This document shows, in pieces, positions 51,001 to 63,661 of a stretch of 64,000 bases of DNA; within the stretch, counting starts at the first letter, position 1, and every line of letters begins with the position of its first letter. Position numbers and translations under genes: made by a program. The DNA is from Phaffia rhodozyma (lineage: Eukaryota; Basidiomycota; Tremellomycetes; Cystofilobasidiales; Mrakiaceae). The notes beneath the pieces were generated by a model that worked only from the letters and a program-made list of their open reading frames with translations, was not told the origin of the DNA and made no database searches. Where the stretch lies: assembly GCA_014706385.1 (NCBI GenBank), contig JACGZH010000003.1:1319501-1383500 (forward strand), given 5' to 3'.

Positions 51001-51727
51001 GATTGCAAATAGGATATGCCTCGAAGAAGAAGAGGTGTACGAGTGATGGTCCAGAGGATGTTCAAGGAAAAGGAAAGAAAAAAACTCGAGTGTTTTTCTC
51101 GTTTTAAACGATTTCGGAAAAATGGTGCAATCGCCGGGTCGGTTCAGCAGATCTTCAGCCCGGTTAGTCACCCTATGAGCCCTAGGCAGAGTGTCATCTA
51201 TTGTATAGTCTGCGAAGGATAAATCCTGGAATGTGTATGTAGATGAATGGGCATTGTGTCAACATGTGTATACATCCACACATATGGAGAGAGACCATGC
51301 GGACAGAATGGATTTTGTCTTGAAGGCAGAGAGAGTCAACTGCCTAGCCGTATGCCTTGGTAGTACAAAGCAAACCGAGAGGATGGTCTCTAAGTGACGG
51401 ACAGTGTGTTCTATGTGCTCTTCCTCGCCCTTTATATTCTCTGAGGGGTATAGCTATCTTCTATACTGTGCGCTATCTTATCCTTCTTCTTCTTCTTCTC
51501 TTTTAATGTTTGTCTTGATGTGTTCTGTGGATACACCTTTCGATACACCAGTTCTCGACTGGGTGGCCAACTGAGCTGGGCTCACAGTTCTGGATGACTA
51601 AGCAAGTTTCCGCTCCTTCCATCTCCATTCCTTTAGTCCTCAAACACTCTCACTCAAGTACCACTCATCTCGTCTCTCTTCTTTTATCTCTGGCTCGTCT
51701 AGTGTCAGTCGTATTCTATCTCGCACA
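51001..51727. promoter_or_regulatory. Divergent intergenic region SQR / YPP1-like
   Basis: About 730 bases between opposite start codons, including a CTT-rich tract near 51480-51500 and a C/T-rich leader before 51728. Confidence 0.5.
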
Positions 51728-54700
51728 ATGGCCTCGAGTAAGCCGGCTTCCAATCCAAAAGCCGTTCATTACTACGCTCAGCTCGATCAGGCCCTCTCTA
51801 GAGGCGCGTGGGCAGATGAGAATGTTGCGGTGTCGCCAAAGCAGGACGTCCTTCCGTGGACCGAACTAACCAGAAAGTGGGACAAGCACGCCCATGGCGG
51901 GACGACTTCGAGTATGTGCTTGAACTTTGCTTTGTATCTATCCTTCAGCTACCGTTCCTTTACGCTAGATTTCTGGTTGTGGTCCTGTTCATCTTTCTGG
52001 AGAAAAGGCTCTCAGCCAGGCTGACGTTCCTCTTCCCTTCCTTTCTCATTTGTCCCCATTTCTTCTATGTCTCTTCGGAATCGTCACGTAATCACTCTTG
52101 GATTGGGACCTACTTTACTCCACCATATTCCTAGTCACAACCCTGCTGGCATCTCATCTTAGATCTCTCTCGCTTTATCTGATCCCATCTCCTATACTCC
52201 AGCAAACAATCACTCCTCGGGAGCTCTCCGTCTCGTCGCCATACCATCTTCATTCCCATACTGCCACCACGCTGACTACGTCCAAGATCACCGCTCAAGA
52301 TCTCGATGGAGATGCTGACTCGGCCGAGGATGCGAGGAGGGTAGCACTCGGTCGGTCGGGTTGGGAAGCTTCTTTGGCTGGATCCGATAGAACCCAGGTT
52401 GTAACAACCGGGTTGAGCGAGATCGTCGGTATCGTAGGCGAAAAAGGAGGGGCGTTGAACCCAATAGAAAGACAGGTTCGATCTCCTTCTTCATATTTGA
52501 GCTACCAGTAGTCTAGACTTAGTCTGACGCCTCTCGATTGATTTGGCTTGGCTCTGGTTCTCTCTTTGAAACGGGATGATAACAAAAAATAGAACGCGTT
52601 GTTGACCCAGGCATACTTTCATCTAGCCCTTGGTCAATACTCTGAATGTATCCAAGTATCGCAGCTCGCGTTTTCTTCGTCAGTAGAACAGAGTGAACTC
52701 TTGATGTCGGACCATATCGCCCGAGTTAGAGGACGTGTGATCGAAGGTCTGTCATCTACTTGGCAATTCAATCTAACCTGATGTCTCTTCCAAAAACCTG
52801 AATGCGTCCCTTATTCCTCTTTCTCCTCTTTTCGCATTCAAAATAGGCCTGGCATATGAATTTCTAGAGCCATCTAACGGGGCAAACTCTAACGCTCTCA
52901 ATGCATACGCGCAAAGCATCGCGCTTCTCAGCACCCATCCATCCTACACCAAACTCCCCTCCACATTCTCTTCCCCATCATTCATCGCTCATCGAGAACT
53001 TCACCGATGGGCCGAGCGCGCACTTTACAGGGGTTCTATTCTTGCTTCTGCCGGATCTTCTTCCCCAGCACACGGCCTCAGATGGCTCAGAACATGGTTC
53101 GTGTTCGAACGCTGTTGGCCCGGCTCATTCCGACCTCGTCGACGAGCGGCTGTCTATATGCTTTACCTTAGAGCACTCGCCTTGATCGCGCCTGATCGGG
53201 TCGAGATCACCCAAGACCAAGATAAAGATACCAGGTTGTTAGTCCGTCAGTGGGAGGAGTCCTTATCGCCTTCAGCAGGCAAGCTTTCTTGGGAAGAAGA
53301 AACCACCCAGGTCAGACAGAGGGCTTTCGACTCATTCGATTCAGCCGGCACACCGTTCCCCAAGGCGGGAGAGAAACGAACGGAAATCGAAGACTTTGCG
53401 ACTGCATGTGTCGTTTTGTGGGAGCTTGGAGGAGAAAAACGAGAGGATACCAACGGCTTACTCCAGGTATAATTCGTTTGTTTCTATTGGATATCGCCAG
53501 GACATTCATATCTAATTCGATCCTTTTACTTTTCCTATTTTGCCTTCTCGTCGGACAGATCTTGTGGTGGGCTACATCCCAAACATTTAATTCACAACCA
53601 ATCCTCCGACATCTCACCCGGATTCTTCAAGCCGCTGCTCTCCTCACAGATGCCAAGCGAACATTCCGACTCTACGTCCAACTGAACAACAAAGCTAGGG
53701 AAACTTCTTTAGGCGATTCATCCATCCGGCCTACTGCTTCCCGAGTGAATTCCTCAAATGCTCTTGGCATGACAGTCGCTCCTTCTGGGCCGGATCAGGA
53801 CAGCCGGTTGATCGAGCATCCGTCGGCTGACGAAGAGTTTGAAGATGATCGAACGTTTGGAGAGACGTTGCTGAATGGAGCCGGCTTACTGGGCAAGTAC
53901 TCGGATGTGATAGAACTCGAGGAGGCCACAGAAATGGTTGATCTAGCTCTAAGAATCTGGGACAATAAGGGAGATGGTAGTCTACGAGATGATGAACGAG
54001 TCAAGGCAAGAGCGAGAGCATTAGTGGTAAAGGCTGGACTGGAAATGAGCTTGGCTGAAAAGAGTACGTTTCTATCAGGCGGTTACTTTCCATTTGTTGA
54101 TACGAAGATGTCATGTTCACATATGTTGTCCCTTCTCTGTTCTCCAAATAAAAGCCCAAGACCCGACAACCCGTCCATCGTTCCAAGCGTCCGCGCTGAA
54201 GACTCTTCTAACAGCTGTCGAACTTAATCCTTCGTCTGCTTCCACTTTTTACAGCCTGGCATACGTTCAAGCAGAATCTCGCGAGATTGATTCCGCTCTC
54301 ACCTCCATCCGTACTTCGTTGAAGCTCGATCGGCTGAACATTCAGAGCTGGCATCTTCTCGTTCTGCTCCTCACCGCGAAAGAACAGTGGAAAGAAGCGT
54401 TAGATGCTGTAGAAGAAGGACTGAAGAGCTGGGATATTTTCGTCGAGCAAGATGAACAAGAGAAGAAGGCAGGAACCGTTCTGAACGAGGACGTGAAGGA
54501 GGAACAAGAGGGAGAAACAAGCATTCCTAAAACAACCAGTGTAGACTTCGCAGCCGTCCCTATAGAAATTACCCCGTCTGTTCCGTCTCGGACCAAATCC
54601 TCTCGATTTATCTCTGCTCCTCCACCTCTACTCTCAGCCGCCTCGATACCATCTCCGACCGATCTTGTGCCTGCCTCTGAACGGCCTAGCCGATCCTACA

Positions 54701-56193
54701 CCGATATGCTTCAGGTTGTTTTTCAACTTCGAATTACCAACGTGTTTATCTGTGAACGACTCGAAGGTCCTTCTGTCGCTGCTGAACTCGAACTGGATCT
54801 GTTTTCGTTCTATGCCGATACATGTGGTCGACCGGCACCATTCTATGCAATGGAGGAAACCGATAGGAGGTCCTCGATCTTTGCACCGACAGTGAGAACC
54901 CAATTGACCGCTCCCTCTGTGTTACAGTTGCCAGAAGGTTGGTCAGTGAGGGACGAGATGAATGCTTCATTCCCTGCAAACGGAGATGACGACGATGATG
55001 ACGAAGAGGAACACTTGAATTCGGGAGTGACGACGATTAACAGTGAGCTACCTCGGTATCTGTTAAAAATTCACATCTTTTCTATGATTCTGATGATGCC
55101 TTCTTCTATTTAGTCGATCCTCCTTCGCCAAACGGTCACAATCATCAAATGCTTGCAGATGATCCCTTATCTTCGCCCCCTTCGTCTGGCTCGCCTTCTC
55201 CGTCAACCTCGATCAGCGGATCGTCTGAACGTTTCCGTCATCGAAGTTTCATGCCAAAACATCTCAACGTCAAAGGATCAAAGGGGGGAAAGAAGTTGAC
55301 AAGGACAGCTTCTTTGACCAAATTACATTCGCTAAGGCATCCAAGCGCCTTTGGCAGTGAGTTTGTTCTTCTCTTTCTTTCTTTCTTTCTCTCATCACAC
55401 GCCTTGCAGATAGTCTGATGACATCTCGCGAATGAACAAAAAACTAGGCCGAGCATCCCTCAACGCCAACATCGACGGAACACAACGATCTGTCTCTCAC
55501 GCTCTATCGGTCCAGATACAAACCCCTTCCGGTGGATCCCCTGCTCGATCGTTTAGAACACATCGAAACTCGACTCCTCTACCAAGCCGACCTCCGTCGC
55601 CTATCGAGGATCTTCCTCTAACGACCGGGCCCTCGGTCTGTCAAGTCTCACAAGAGATCGAACTGCTCGGTCAACTTTGGCTATTGACGGCTGCAACCTG
55701 CAGACGATCAGGAAAGCTGGACGAGGCGCTTGCTGCGATCCAAGAGGCAGAACTGTTGGACCCTACAAACCCAGAGGTTTGGGTCCAACTTGGGTTGTAC
55801 TATGACGTTCAATCCGAATCAGAGTCGGCTGTTTCGGCTTTCACGAAATCTCTTCTTTACGCACCGACTCATACGTCAGCCACTGTCCATCTTGCAAGGT
55901 TATACCTTGTCAGACCGTCCGTTCCGGCACTCAATGTCGCCCGGGCGTTACTCGATGGACTGACTCAAGGTGAAGGATGGGATTGTACGGAGGCTTGGTA
56001 CTTTTTATGCAAAGTCATCCAGGCCCAGGCCCAAGTTCAGCAGACCCAAGAGGAATCACCTGGGCGGGCACAAGGACAGGGAGATCTGGAAGAAGAAGAA
56101 ATAAAGGCGAGGGATTGTTTGCTTTTTGCTGCGAAATTAGAACAAGGTCGACCCGTTCGATCGATCACTTCCGCTCTTTCCCGGTGGACTTAA
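51728..56193 (+). CDS. YPP1: YPP1/TTC7-type TPR scaffold of the PI4-kinase complex
   Basis: Large tetratricopeptide-repeat protein (on the order of 1,100 residues) with several introns. N-terminal MASSKPASNPKAVHYYAQLDQAL leads into helical repeats. TPR-like units are visible at LLTQAYFHLALGQYSECIQVS, LKTLLTAVELNPSSASTFYSLAYVQAESREIDSAL, LDRLNIQSWHLLVLLLTAKEQWKEALDAVEEGL, ATCRRSGKLDEALAAIQEAELLDPTNPEVWVQLGLYY and SAVSAFTKSLLYAPTHTSATVHLARLYL. Between the repeat blocks lies a disordered Ser/Pro-rich insertion (54540-55620). Organisation and repeat sequences match Ypp1/TTC7, which with Efr3 tethers the Stt4/PI4KA kinase to the plasma membrane. The ORF ends with SITSALSRWT. Exact junctions near 52500-52860 and 55050-55440 are inferred from frame continuity. 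Confidence 0.85.
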
Positions 56194-58962
56194 TAGGTCT
56201 ACATTACAGAGAGAGGGATGTCTGCTATTCTGGATGTTTTCTCTTACAGGTTTTTCTTTCTTCTGGTTTACGTCCTGCTATCTGTAGTAGTGGTCGTTGT
56301 GATAAACTACTCTCGCGTTTTGTCCAATGCCCTAATTAACTTTTCCTCCACCCCCACACATATACTTTACAAAGAAGGAGAACTTAACAGAATGACCTCT
56401 CCCTCCGCCTGTCTATGCTTTCTCGCTTATGTTATCATGTGAATCTGCATTGCTATCATCTCATATGGTACATGTCAGGTTCTGTCTTCTCCGTTTTCTT
56501 CGGTAGATCTTGAATATCATGGCGTTTGTAATGAACGACGTGCGTTCCTTAACACAAAAAAAAAGAGAAAACGAAACAAAAGAAAAAGAATTATGACAAC
56601 ACTTTCGACGATATAAAGCTAGAAGACGAATAGGCATCGACAGACAGACGACTACCAAGAGCAACACAAAGAAGATATGATGTGAGAATCAAGAAGAGAA
56701 ATAAGGATAATGTTAAATGATGGAGATGAGTCTGTTCTGCGTTTAAATCAGACTTATTAACTCTTTTATGAAACCGCAGTCGAACCATAAACGACCGACA
56801 GAGCTGAGGTAGAATCAGCCATTGGTCAGATAAACAACGGAAGACAAAAAAAAGAAACAAAGAATCAGCGAATGATATGGAAGGACGGAAAAGGGCGAAC
56901 CTCATCAAGATCTTCATCCTGAGCAAAGTGATATTCAGAGGGACGGTCTCTTTTCCCTTCATTCTGTCTCTGATAGCTCTTCAAATTTGGTCTCCCAACA
57001 TGTTGTAAACTCTGATTGAAAAAAGCTGTTCACTGACTTTATGTCACACACACATTTCTCTCTTTCATTAGGTTGATTAATTTTCAGCCTCTTGAACTCT
57101 GGTTGTCAAAGGCTTCGATCCATCAGGTAAAAACCAAAATAGAACTAGAGATTGATTGGATGGATGGATGATCAGATGAAGGAACTCAAGTCCGCATGAG
57201 AGATATGAAGTAGACAAATTGATTCAAGAGAACTTACCTTCTCGCAAGGGATATGCTATCAGGAAGATTGAAATTGGACGGGTGGATGCAGAGCCGTTTC
57301 AAGTTGCCCCACGTTTTCTCGCCGCCATCTCTATTATTTTCTATCCGGCGCTCTCTATATTCTTTTCGGGGGCGGATGATATAGAATACCCACGTCGCCG
57401 GCTTCGAGAGCAATCAAACGAAAACGCAATGCTCCGGGTGGTGGTTCCACGATATCAATAGAACCAACGTGTCATGCACCTCGATCGGATATATTGAGCG
57501 ACCTAATCTTCAGACTCCCTTTGAAGCTAGTTCTTATGCGTTGACCCATTTGAGGCAACTGGACTGAACGACATAAGCTACAGCTGTTTTATGATCCCGT
57601 ACTAATTGTTTATCACTTCCATGTTTTGAAAACGTACGGTCCAACCCGAGGCCGACGGTCGAGAATGAGATGCGGACATATATGTAGACAGAACGTGCCG
57701 AGTAAGGATAAAGGTCATCACAGATAGGCCAAGGATCCATGAAGTAGGAGTGAACTCCAAGCCTTTGCATTTTTTTTTGAATTCAGCGCCGGCAGAACAT
57801 TTAATGTTCTCCTCTGGTCCTACTCGGGTCTCGAGCAGCCATCGCAATGATCTCATGAGAGATATCGACCGTACTCGGGTCAATACATTCTGGAAGGCAG
57901 GGATGGTTTAGCACTATTGGTTCATTCTCTGTCGAGTCGAGACGACTCGGCGGACTGACGTACTGCTTGAGATAAGCGGATCGGTCGCTACCATGTTAAA
58001 ATTTTATCCTGCTCCGTGATTCTTGGGGGAAGAGAAAGGATCTAAATTGAACCAGAATAACATCGACCCCCGATAAATGATGAATAGCCAAAATCAGGGA
58101 GATACATGATCGTCTTCCTCGATGAGGGTAAATACAATGTCCTCGGTCTTGTCAATGCCTCATGTATGTTCTTGCTCTCTTTTACTAAACTGACGGATTT
58201 AGATATTACATAAAGTGAAGCAGACGGAAAGAACGAGCTGGACCGCAGGGAAATAGAGTAAAGAAAGACCTGAACCGCAGGAAAATGAAGAAAGAACGGA
58301 CAAATAGAGGTGGATGCAAGAACATGGAGAGGCAGGGTAACGAGCAGAACGAAACCGGAGGAAGCGTGTTTGGTCTCATACTCGACAGACAGGGTGGATG
58401 TGATTCCAGTGAAACGGTTGTTCGGGTCAAGCAAGAATCCGACGAGCTGGTTTCCTGATGGAAATTCACCCGGAGAATTACTGGACGAGTGTTTCGCGTG
58501 TCTCGATGGATGACCAAGGATTTGAAATGCTGAGCGGGGGGGTTGAGGAGCCATTGTCGGCGGCGGATTTTAATGCTCAAACTATATTTGCTCCATTCTG
58601 TATGTATATATCGTTCGGTGCAGGAGAGGAGCTACACATACACATGCTCTGGACAAATTAAAGATTGAAGGGTCAGAGTATGAAACGGTCGATCCGACTT
58701 CGTGCGCCTCGTTCATGCCGTTCGCTCTAGCCAGATCATAGTGTCTATGAGAATGGGGTTTCTGTATCTGTTTATGCTTCTCGGCATCCTGATCTCTTCT
58801 TCTCTTGGGTTCTTAGTCCGTTCGTTTCTCTCTTACCATATCTTTCTTTCCTTTCTCTTCCATCTACCTCGCTCTCCTCAACTTGATCACTTCAAGCTCT
58901 ACAGCGGTCATCTTCTTACCAATCTTGTGTCGAACATTTAAATCCATAACGTAAACCTTCAG
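56194..58962. other. Unresolved 2.8-kb interval, possible minus-strand multi-exon gene
   Basis: Two minus-strand segments look coding-like but could not be joined. One starts MAPQPPRSAFQILGHPSR at 58554 and continues through LVGFLLDPNNRFTGI. The other, about 56918-57010, reads SLQHVGRPNLKSYQRQ and ends in a GTTCGC donor-like site. A possible middle exon ends at 57239 with a good GTAAGT donor. None matches a family I recognise, and no frame is long. The right end (58700-58962) is a C/T-rich leader for the bZIP gene. Confidence 0.3.
58254..58554 (-). CDS. Hypothetical protein, possible first exon
   Basis: A minus-strand open frame starting MAPQPPRSAFQILG and containing GNQLVGFLLDPNNRFTGITS, with a hydrophobic stretch (GFVLLVTLPLHVLA). 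The composition is more protein-like than surrounding frames, and the frame stays open beyond 58254 to 58042 but becomes Ser/Phe-rich and unlikely. The end is therefore arbitrary and may be a splice donor further upstream. No function is proposed. Confidence 0.25.
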
Positions 58963-59950
58963 ATGGGATCCTCTCGAACTCTTCTCTCAGCTCAACACGG
59001 TCACCAGAAAGCGGCCATACTGAATTCTCAATATGCGTGCGATGGTCCTTCAGATGACGAAGATTCTCCAGAGTACTTCCCCCACTCATTTTCGATCAAG
59101 TCAAAGGCTAAGGCGCAGGGTTCGACTAAGGTTGCAGATAAAAGGGAGAAGGTAATTCTTTCTTTGCGTCTTCGTTTTATCAACCATATGGCCTCTTCTT
59201 GCCACCTTTCATCTCTTCTTTAGACTCTTTGAAGACTCACCTGCGCACGAGAGCGATAGATAGGCTTACTGGCTACCTGTTGTTTAAATTTAAAAAATAA
59301 AAAAATAAAACCAATTTACCCACTGGGTCCATTTGCAGAATCGACTGAAACAAGTGAGTTCCAGTTATTCTTGCTGTATCCTTTTTCTCGTTAGATTTCC
59401 TTCTCCTTAAAGATAATTCTCATCACGAATTGATGTGGATTCTTTTGCAACTGCGTATAGCGAAAATACAGAGGTAAGCGAATGTAATGTGTTAATTGAT
59501 ACCAGCCATCCTCTCCACACTAAAGCTTCTGTTTATAACGTCATACTCGGCCATCAGCACGGCAAACAAACATGATTGAATCTTTGCAGAGTAATAATCA
59601 GGCGCTTCAATCGAAAAACCAAGCTCTCTTGGACCATACCAAGGAACTTCAGGAGCTCATCAGTGAACTCCGAAAGGAGAATAAAGGGTCAAAGACAGCA
59701 AGCTGCGTACCCACATATCAGACCGACTTCCAAGGAGGTATCGTGAGCTCCCAAAGACGTGGAAATGGCAGAACAGAGGCTGAGCAGATCCACAGAGGTG
59801 CGAATATAGACATGGGTGTCGGCAAAGACGGCTCGCCCCGAGAATGGCAAGCCGAGACTTTTCTCGGAGACAAAAGTATGTTTATGGATAAACTTCGGTC
59901 GTCATTTGGACGATCTTTACCATAGATTGACCCTTCGATCCCGCGGCTGA

Positions 59951-59990
<40 letters not shown>

Positions 59991-60739
59991 CCTTCGATCC
60001 GAAAGATCATATTCCCTCTAGCTCATGTTCCAGTTCTCCTCTCATTCCCTCCAATGGGGGTTCATCCCCTGAGATGTCGTTTGCCTTCAATCCTGCCGAA
60101 CCATGTTTACAACCCATATCGGAGAACCATCTCTGGACCGATCCTTATGAGCTGGATGAATTTCAATTGTACAGTTCTAACCATCATGACCAGTTAGATT
60201 GCCACTTGAAGTACCCCATCTCCACTTTAGATGAAGAATCGACGATGCAAACACAGTCGTTCGATGACTGGTACTCTCTCGGATCAGACCAACGGTCTTC
60301 GGAATATCCATCGGGCTTGATTCCTAGTCTTTTCAATAGAAACACCATTCCGGCTCTAACAACGTCGGTCACTACACTCTCCGGGTCTTCTTACACAGGA
60401 GAAGACTGCAGATCGAACGAGCCGACCTACGCCTTGCCTCTGAGGCAGATTCATTCGAAGACTAGTATCGACACTTCGACAATCTCACGGGCCATTTCTC
60501 GATACATGACTGAATTTGAATATTCAAAGAACATCCTTGGACTCAGTCAGATGGAACCTAGCGCAAACTTCGAAAACAATCAACATCTCGGCCGCAGTGC
60601 GAATGATGAGATGTCGACGTCAACGACCATGTCGTTTGGGTTGATGAGCCCTCCGACTCAAGATAGGGCACCTGCTCCGGTACCAATGAAGGTTGGTATG
60701 CTTACTAGAGGAAGAAAACAAGCTGGCTACAGACACTAG
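58963..60739 (+). CDS. Yap-like bZIP transcription factor
   Basis: Five exons (58963-59151, 59339-59353, 59461-59473, 59558-59875, 60006-60739) give 422 residues. The basic region KREKNRLKQRKYRARQ is built from four exons; it follows the fungal AP-1/Yap scheme NRxxQRxxRxR. A leucine zipper of five heptads follows (Leu in SLQ, then every seventh residue through ALQ, ALL, ELQ and ELR). The rest is Ser/Thr/Gln/Asn-rich and probably disordered, with an acidic patch WTDPYELDEFQ and a basic end RGRKQAGYRH. It is a DNA-binding regulator; whether it serves oxidative stress as Yap1 does is unknown. Only two cysteines are visible in the C-terminal half (DCHLKY, EDCRSN), and no Yap1-type cysteine-rich redox domain. 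Intron 4 holds a long (CT)n run. Confidence 0.82.
59954..59989. repeat. (CT)n microsatellite in bZIP intron 4
   Basis: About 17 CT units shortly before the acceptor at 60005. Confidence 0.9.
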
Positions 60740-61441
60740 TATCCATGGTTGGTACTCAGGAGTGAATTAGTGTATGCCCCAGTAAGTGTCTAATCAGAAA
60801 ATATACGATAGAGATTGGCGAACTGATAGTTCGTTTTGCGCGCGCGCGTTTATATATTAGAAAGGATTTATCTCTTTCTGGATTTCAATTTCCATTCGGT
60901 TGTCTGATTATGTCTTCCATTCAACTTTTCGACGCTAATTCTATTGCACACTCTTTCGTTCACGTCTTCTTCTCCTCATGTTTGATCCGATCGCCTCCTT
61001 GTTTTACCTCATTTACTCTCCGGTTTGGGGCTCTGTTTCTTTCTCTGGGTTATCGACCTCTGTCGTTTGATTTTGCTTCTCGTTTCTTTGGTTCATATTT
61101 TCCAGGGCCCTCAAGTTGCATATTCTTTTTCTTTTCATTCTCATCGTCTTAATTTCCAACTGCCTAAATTGCAGTCCAGATGTCTTTAATCTTTTGCTTT
61201 TATTCTCTCTATTATATATCTTTCCAGGATCGTTTCATAGATCTTCCCTGCTGCATGTTCTCGTTCTTGTCATATATTTTGTAAACAATCTCGATTGCTC
61301 TTTGTTCTTCTTCTTTCCTCACAACCCCTCTCTTTAGTCTCTGTATCAACACTCAATGTTTCCAATGACTATTATAACGAAGGTCATTCTGAAGACTCAC
61401 ATATACATTAAAGTAGATATTCAAAAAGTAGAAGTCCTCTC
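60740..61441. other. Convergent intergenic region bZIP / WSS1-like
   Basis: 700 bases, T-rich, with a GCGCGCGCGCG run near 60839-60849. Short frames are low in complexity and no gene is seen. Confidence 0.45.
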
Positions 61442-63224
61442 TCAACTCCACCCTCGGACACCAGAACAGCCTGGGTTCGTACAACACCACCAATTCAATT
61501 CTATCGGACCTGCCCCGCATGTTATACAGTACCAGCCTTCTGCTTCAACATCCGATGAGCCAGGCATGGTCTGAAGTTGTGGCTGGTGATAAGGGTATGA
61601 GCCAGATCTGGGCGTTTCGCACATCTCGCAAGAAGGAAGAATCTGAGAGTTGAGAAATGTGCATGCCGGGCATGGCCATTGTGCTTGCGTCTCTTGCTGG
61701 GTCTTGATCTCTATCCGGCTCTTCTGGGATCCATCGGCCTGTAATCTAGGTTGTCTTTGAGGTTTGGGTTCTGGGTCCGGCCGATCAGGCGTCGGACGTG
61801 GTCTTTCATCGTCAGACAACGTGGTCTGCTCCGTCTGTGTCGAGTGAGGAGGAAGAATGCTTTTCGTCGAGATAGGAGGATTTTCATCTTCATCGCTATC
61901 TTCGATGGTGATGATCTCTTTGTCAAGTTCTTTTTCCTTTTTCGGATCATTGGATCCTACATTCAAAACCCCCGGTTCTGTACTTGGTGTTGATCCGTTC
62001 GAATCAGAAGGCGCAGATACGTCAAGGTTGATAGGAGAGGTAGAGGAGGCAGAAGGTGGAGAATGCGCAGGAGGGGGGAAGGAAATATGAGGAGAGGATG
62101 GCGTGTTAGGTACGACAGTTCCTTCTCGTTGGACACGGATGACTTCAGTTGTCTTGTCAAAGTCCGGTCCGGAGCCACAAGTCTTGTCATCTTTCAGTCT
62201 TTGTTTCGCGGCCTAATTGAAATCAAACACGAAGGCTCGATAAGTTCATGACAACATAAGCTATGCAGAAGATAAAGCCAAACAAACCTCCAAAGCGAGT
62301 TCCCTCATTGATTTTCCTACTGTGACAGCTCCTCCGAGTCTCCCTCCAGGTCCCATAATTCGTGCCTTCTTTGCCCGATCTTCGGCAGCGGCCAGAGCTT
62401 TCAGTTTTGCCAAGTGCGGTGGAAGGTTGTGTGATGTGCCGAACCGGTGACCTGTAGAATGGAATCCTTCACCTTCGGCACCAGAAGCGAGAGAGTTGAC
62501 ATAGATGAGCGCTGTGAATTTTTGAATGTATGTACCACGAGGGCAAAGGGCTGGAACGAACCGGTATATCCGCTCGCTTGGAGGGCATCGAACTCATCTG
62601 TGAGCCCTTTGAGAAACGCATAGAATTTAGCGTCATGAGACCCATGAACGTTGTGCGCAAGCTCGTGGAGCATCGTTCCTGTGTTCGGTTTATTCAGTCA
62701 ATGCACTGGCCATGGGAAGGACGAAGCGAGTAAAGGGAAAATGGATGAATACACCTACCTATGAGATCATCCAGATCGAGAAACGTGTCTTGAGCGTGTT
62801 GAGGTCTAAGTCGGATGAGAATCTTCTGGCCGCCATTGACATTCAGCCCTAATAGACTTGGGTTGTCCGGAAGAAACTTGAGATCGAGAGCATTCCAGAT
62901 GCAGTGAGAATAGTATAGCCAGAACGGACGACGTTCAGCAATGCAGCAAACGAAAGGGGTGGCGAACAGAGAGACACCTACTTCCGCGAGAACGGGCAAT
63001 ACCCAACCATATTTATTCATGATTGGCTTGACCTTTTCAGTACAGGAAGATGGAAAGCAGAAACATCATCAGCAAGAGAAGTGATGACCTCAATGCTACA
63101 GCATGGAATGACTGCCTCTATGGCTCCTTACCAATGACGCGATCTTCTCCAGCAGAGGCAACGCCTTCTCGGAATACTTGAGCTTTGTCAAGTGAATAAA
63201 CGATTTGATGTGAGTATTTGTCAT
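61442..63224 (-). CDS. WSS1: WLM-domain DNA-protein crosslink protease (Wss1-like)
   Basis: WLM metalloprotease related to Wss1/SPRTN, which degrades proteins covalently trapped on DNA. The exons begin MTNTHIKSFIHLTKLKYSEKALPLLEKIASLVKPIMNKYGW, a typical WLM start. GLNVNGGQKILIRLR follows, then the zinc site LHELAHNVHGSHDAKF (HExxH plus a downstream His) and YTG...STGHRFG. The C-terminal half is disordered, with a SUMO-interacting motif candidate EIITIEDSDEDE. Two cysteine clusters close the protein: a RanBP2-type finger WPCPACTFLNSQ...CEMC, and GWYCITCGAG...WWCCTNPGC. The gene is divergent from the coiled-coil gene at 63662. Confidence 0.9.
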
Positions 63225-63661
63225 CTGGTCATCATTTCACCAGGTTATCTGAACGATTTATGTATGAGCAGATGGTCAGTGGAGGTCAGTTGGTTAATCA
63301 GCATTCGATCGGATGGGGTCGGTTCCACGTAAGATTCCTCGAGATTTGTAATGGAAGCTGCAGAAGTTTGTAGTCAAGTAGCTGGTGTTTTCAGAGATTC
63401 TCTATAGACAAGTCTCTAATGGATCTGACAAAGAGAGTAACCCGTTTCTTTAGTCTTTTCCTGGTTGCACATCAGAGCGCTTCTGTAGCATCTCATTACA
63501 ACGGATTTGTAGTCTTTTTTTGTAGAAACCCCTAATGAGGCATTCAGCAGTGACGTTGAGATTTCCTGTTTTCTTTTGCCTGATCTCTCACACTCACACT
63601 CATACGCCCGACTGCCTGTTCACTCGCATATACATCCTGTTCAATTTCAACTCCAGCTCCG
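63225..63661. promoter_or_regulatory. Divergent promoter WSS1-like / coiled-coil gene
   Basis: A 437-bp spacer between opposite start codons. A CACTCACACTCA-like stretch precedes the right-hand ATG. No defined element was recognised. Confidence 0.45.

Noticed and set aside
58702..58941. Hydrophobic plus-strand frame before the bZIP gene
   Set aside because: Its hydrophobicity comes from a C/T-rich leader; it ends just before the bZIP start and has no conserved residues.
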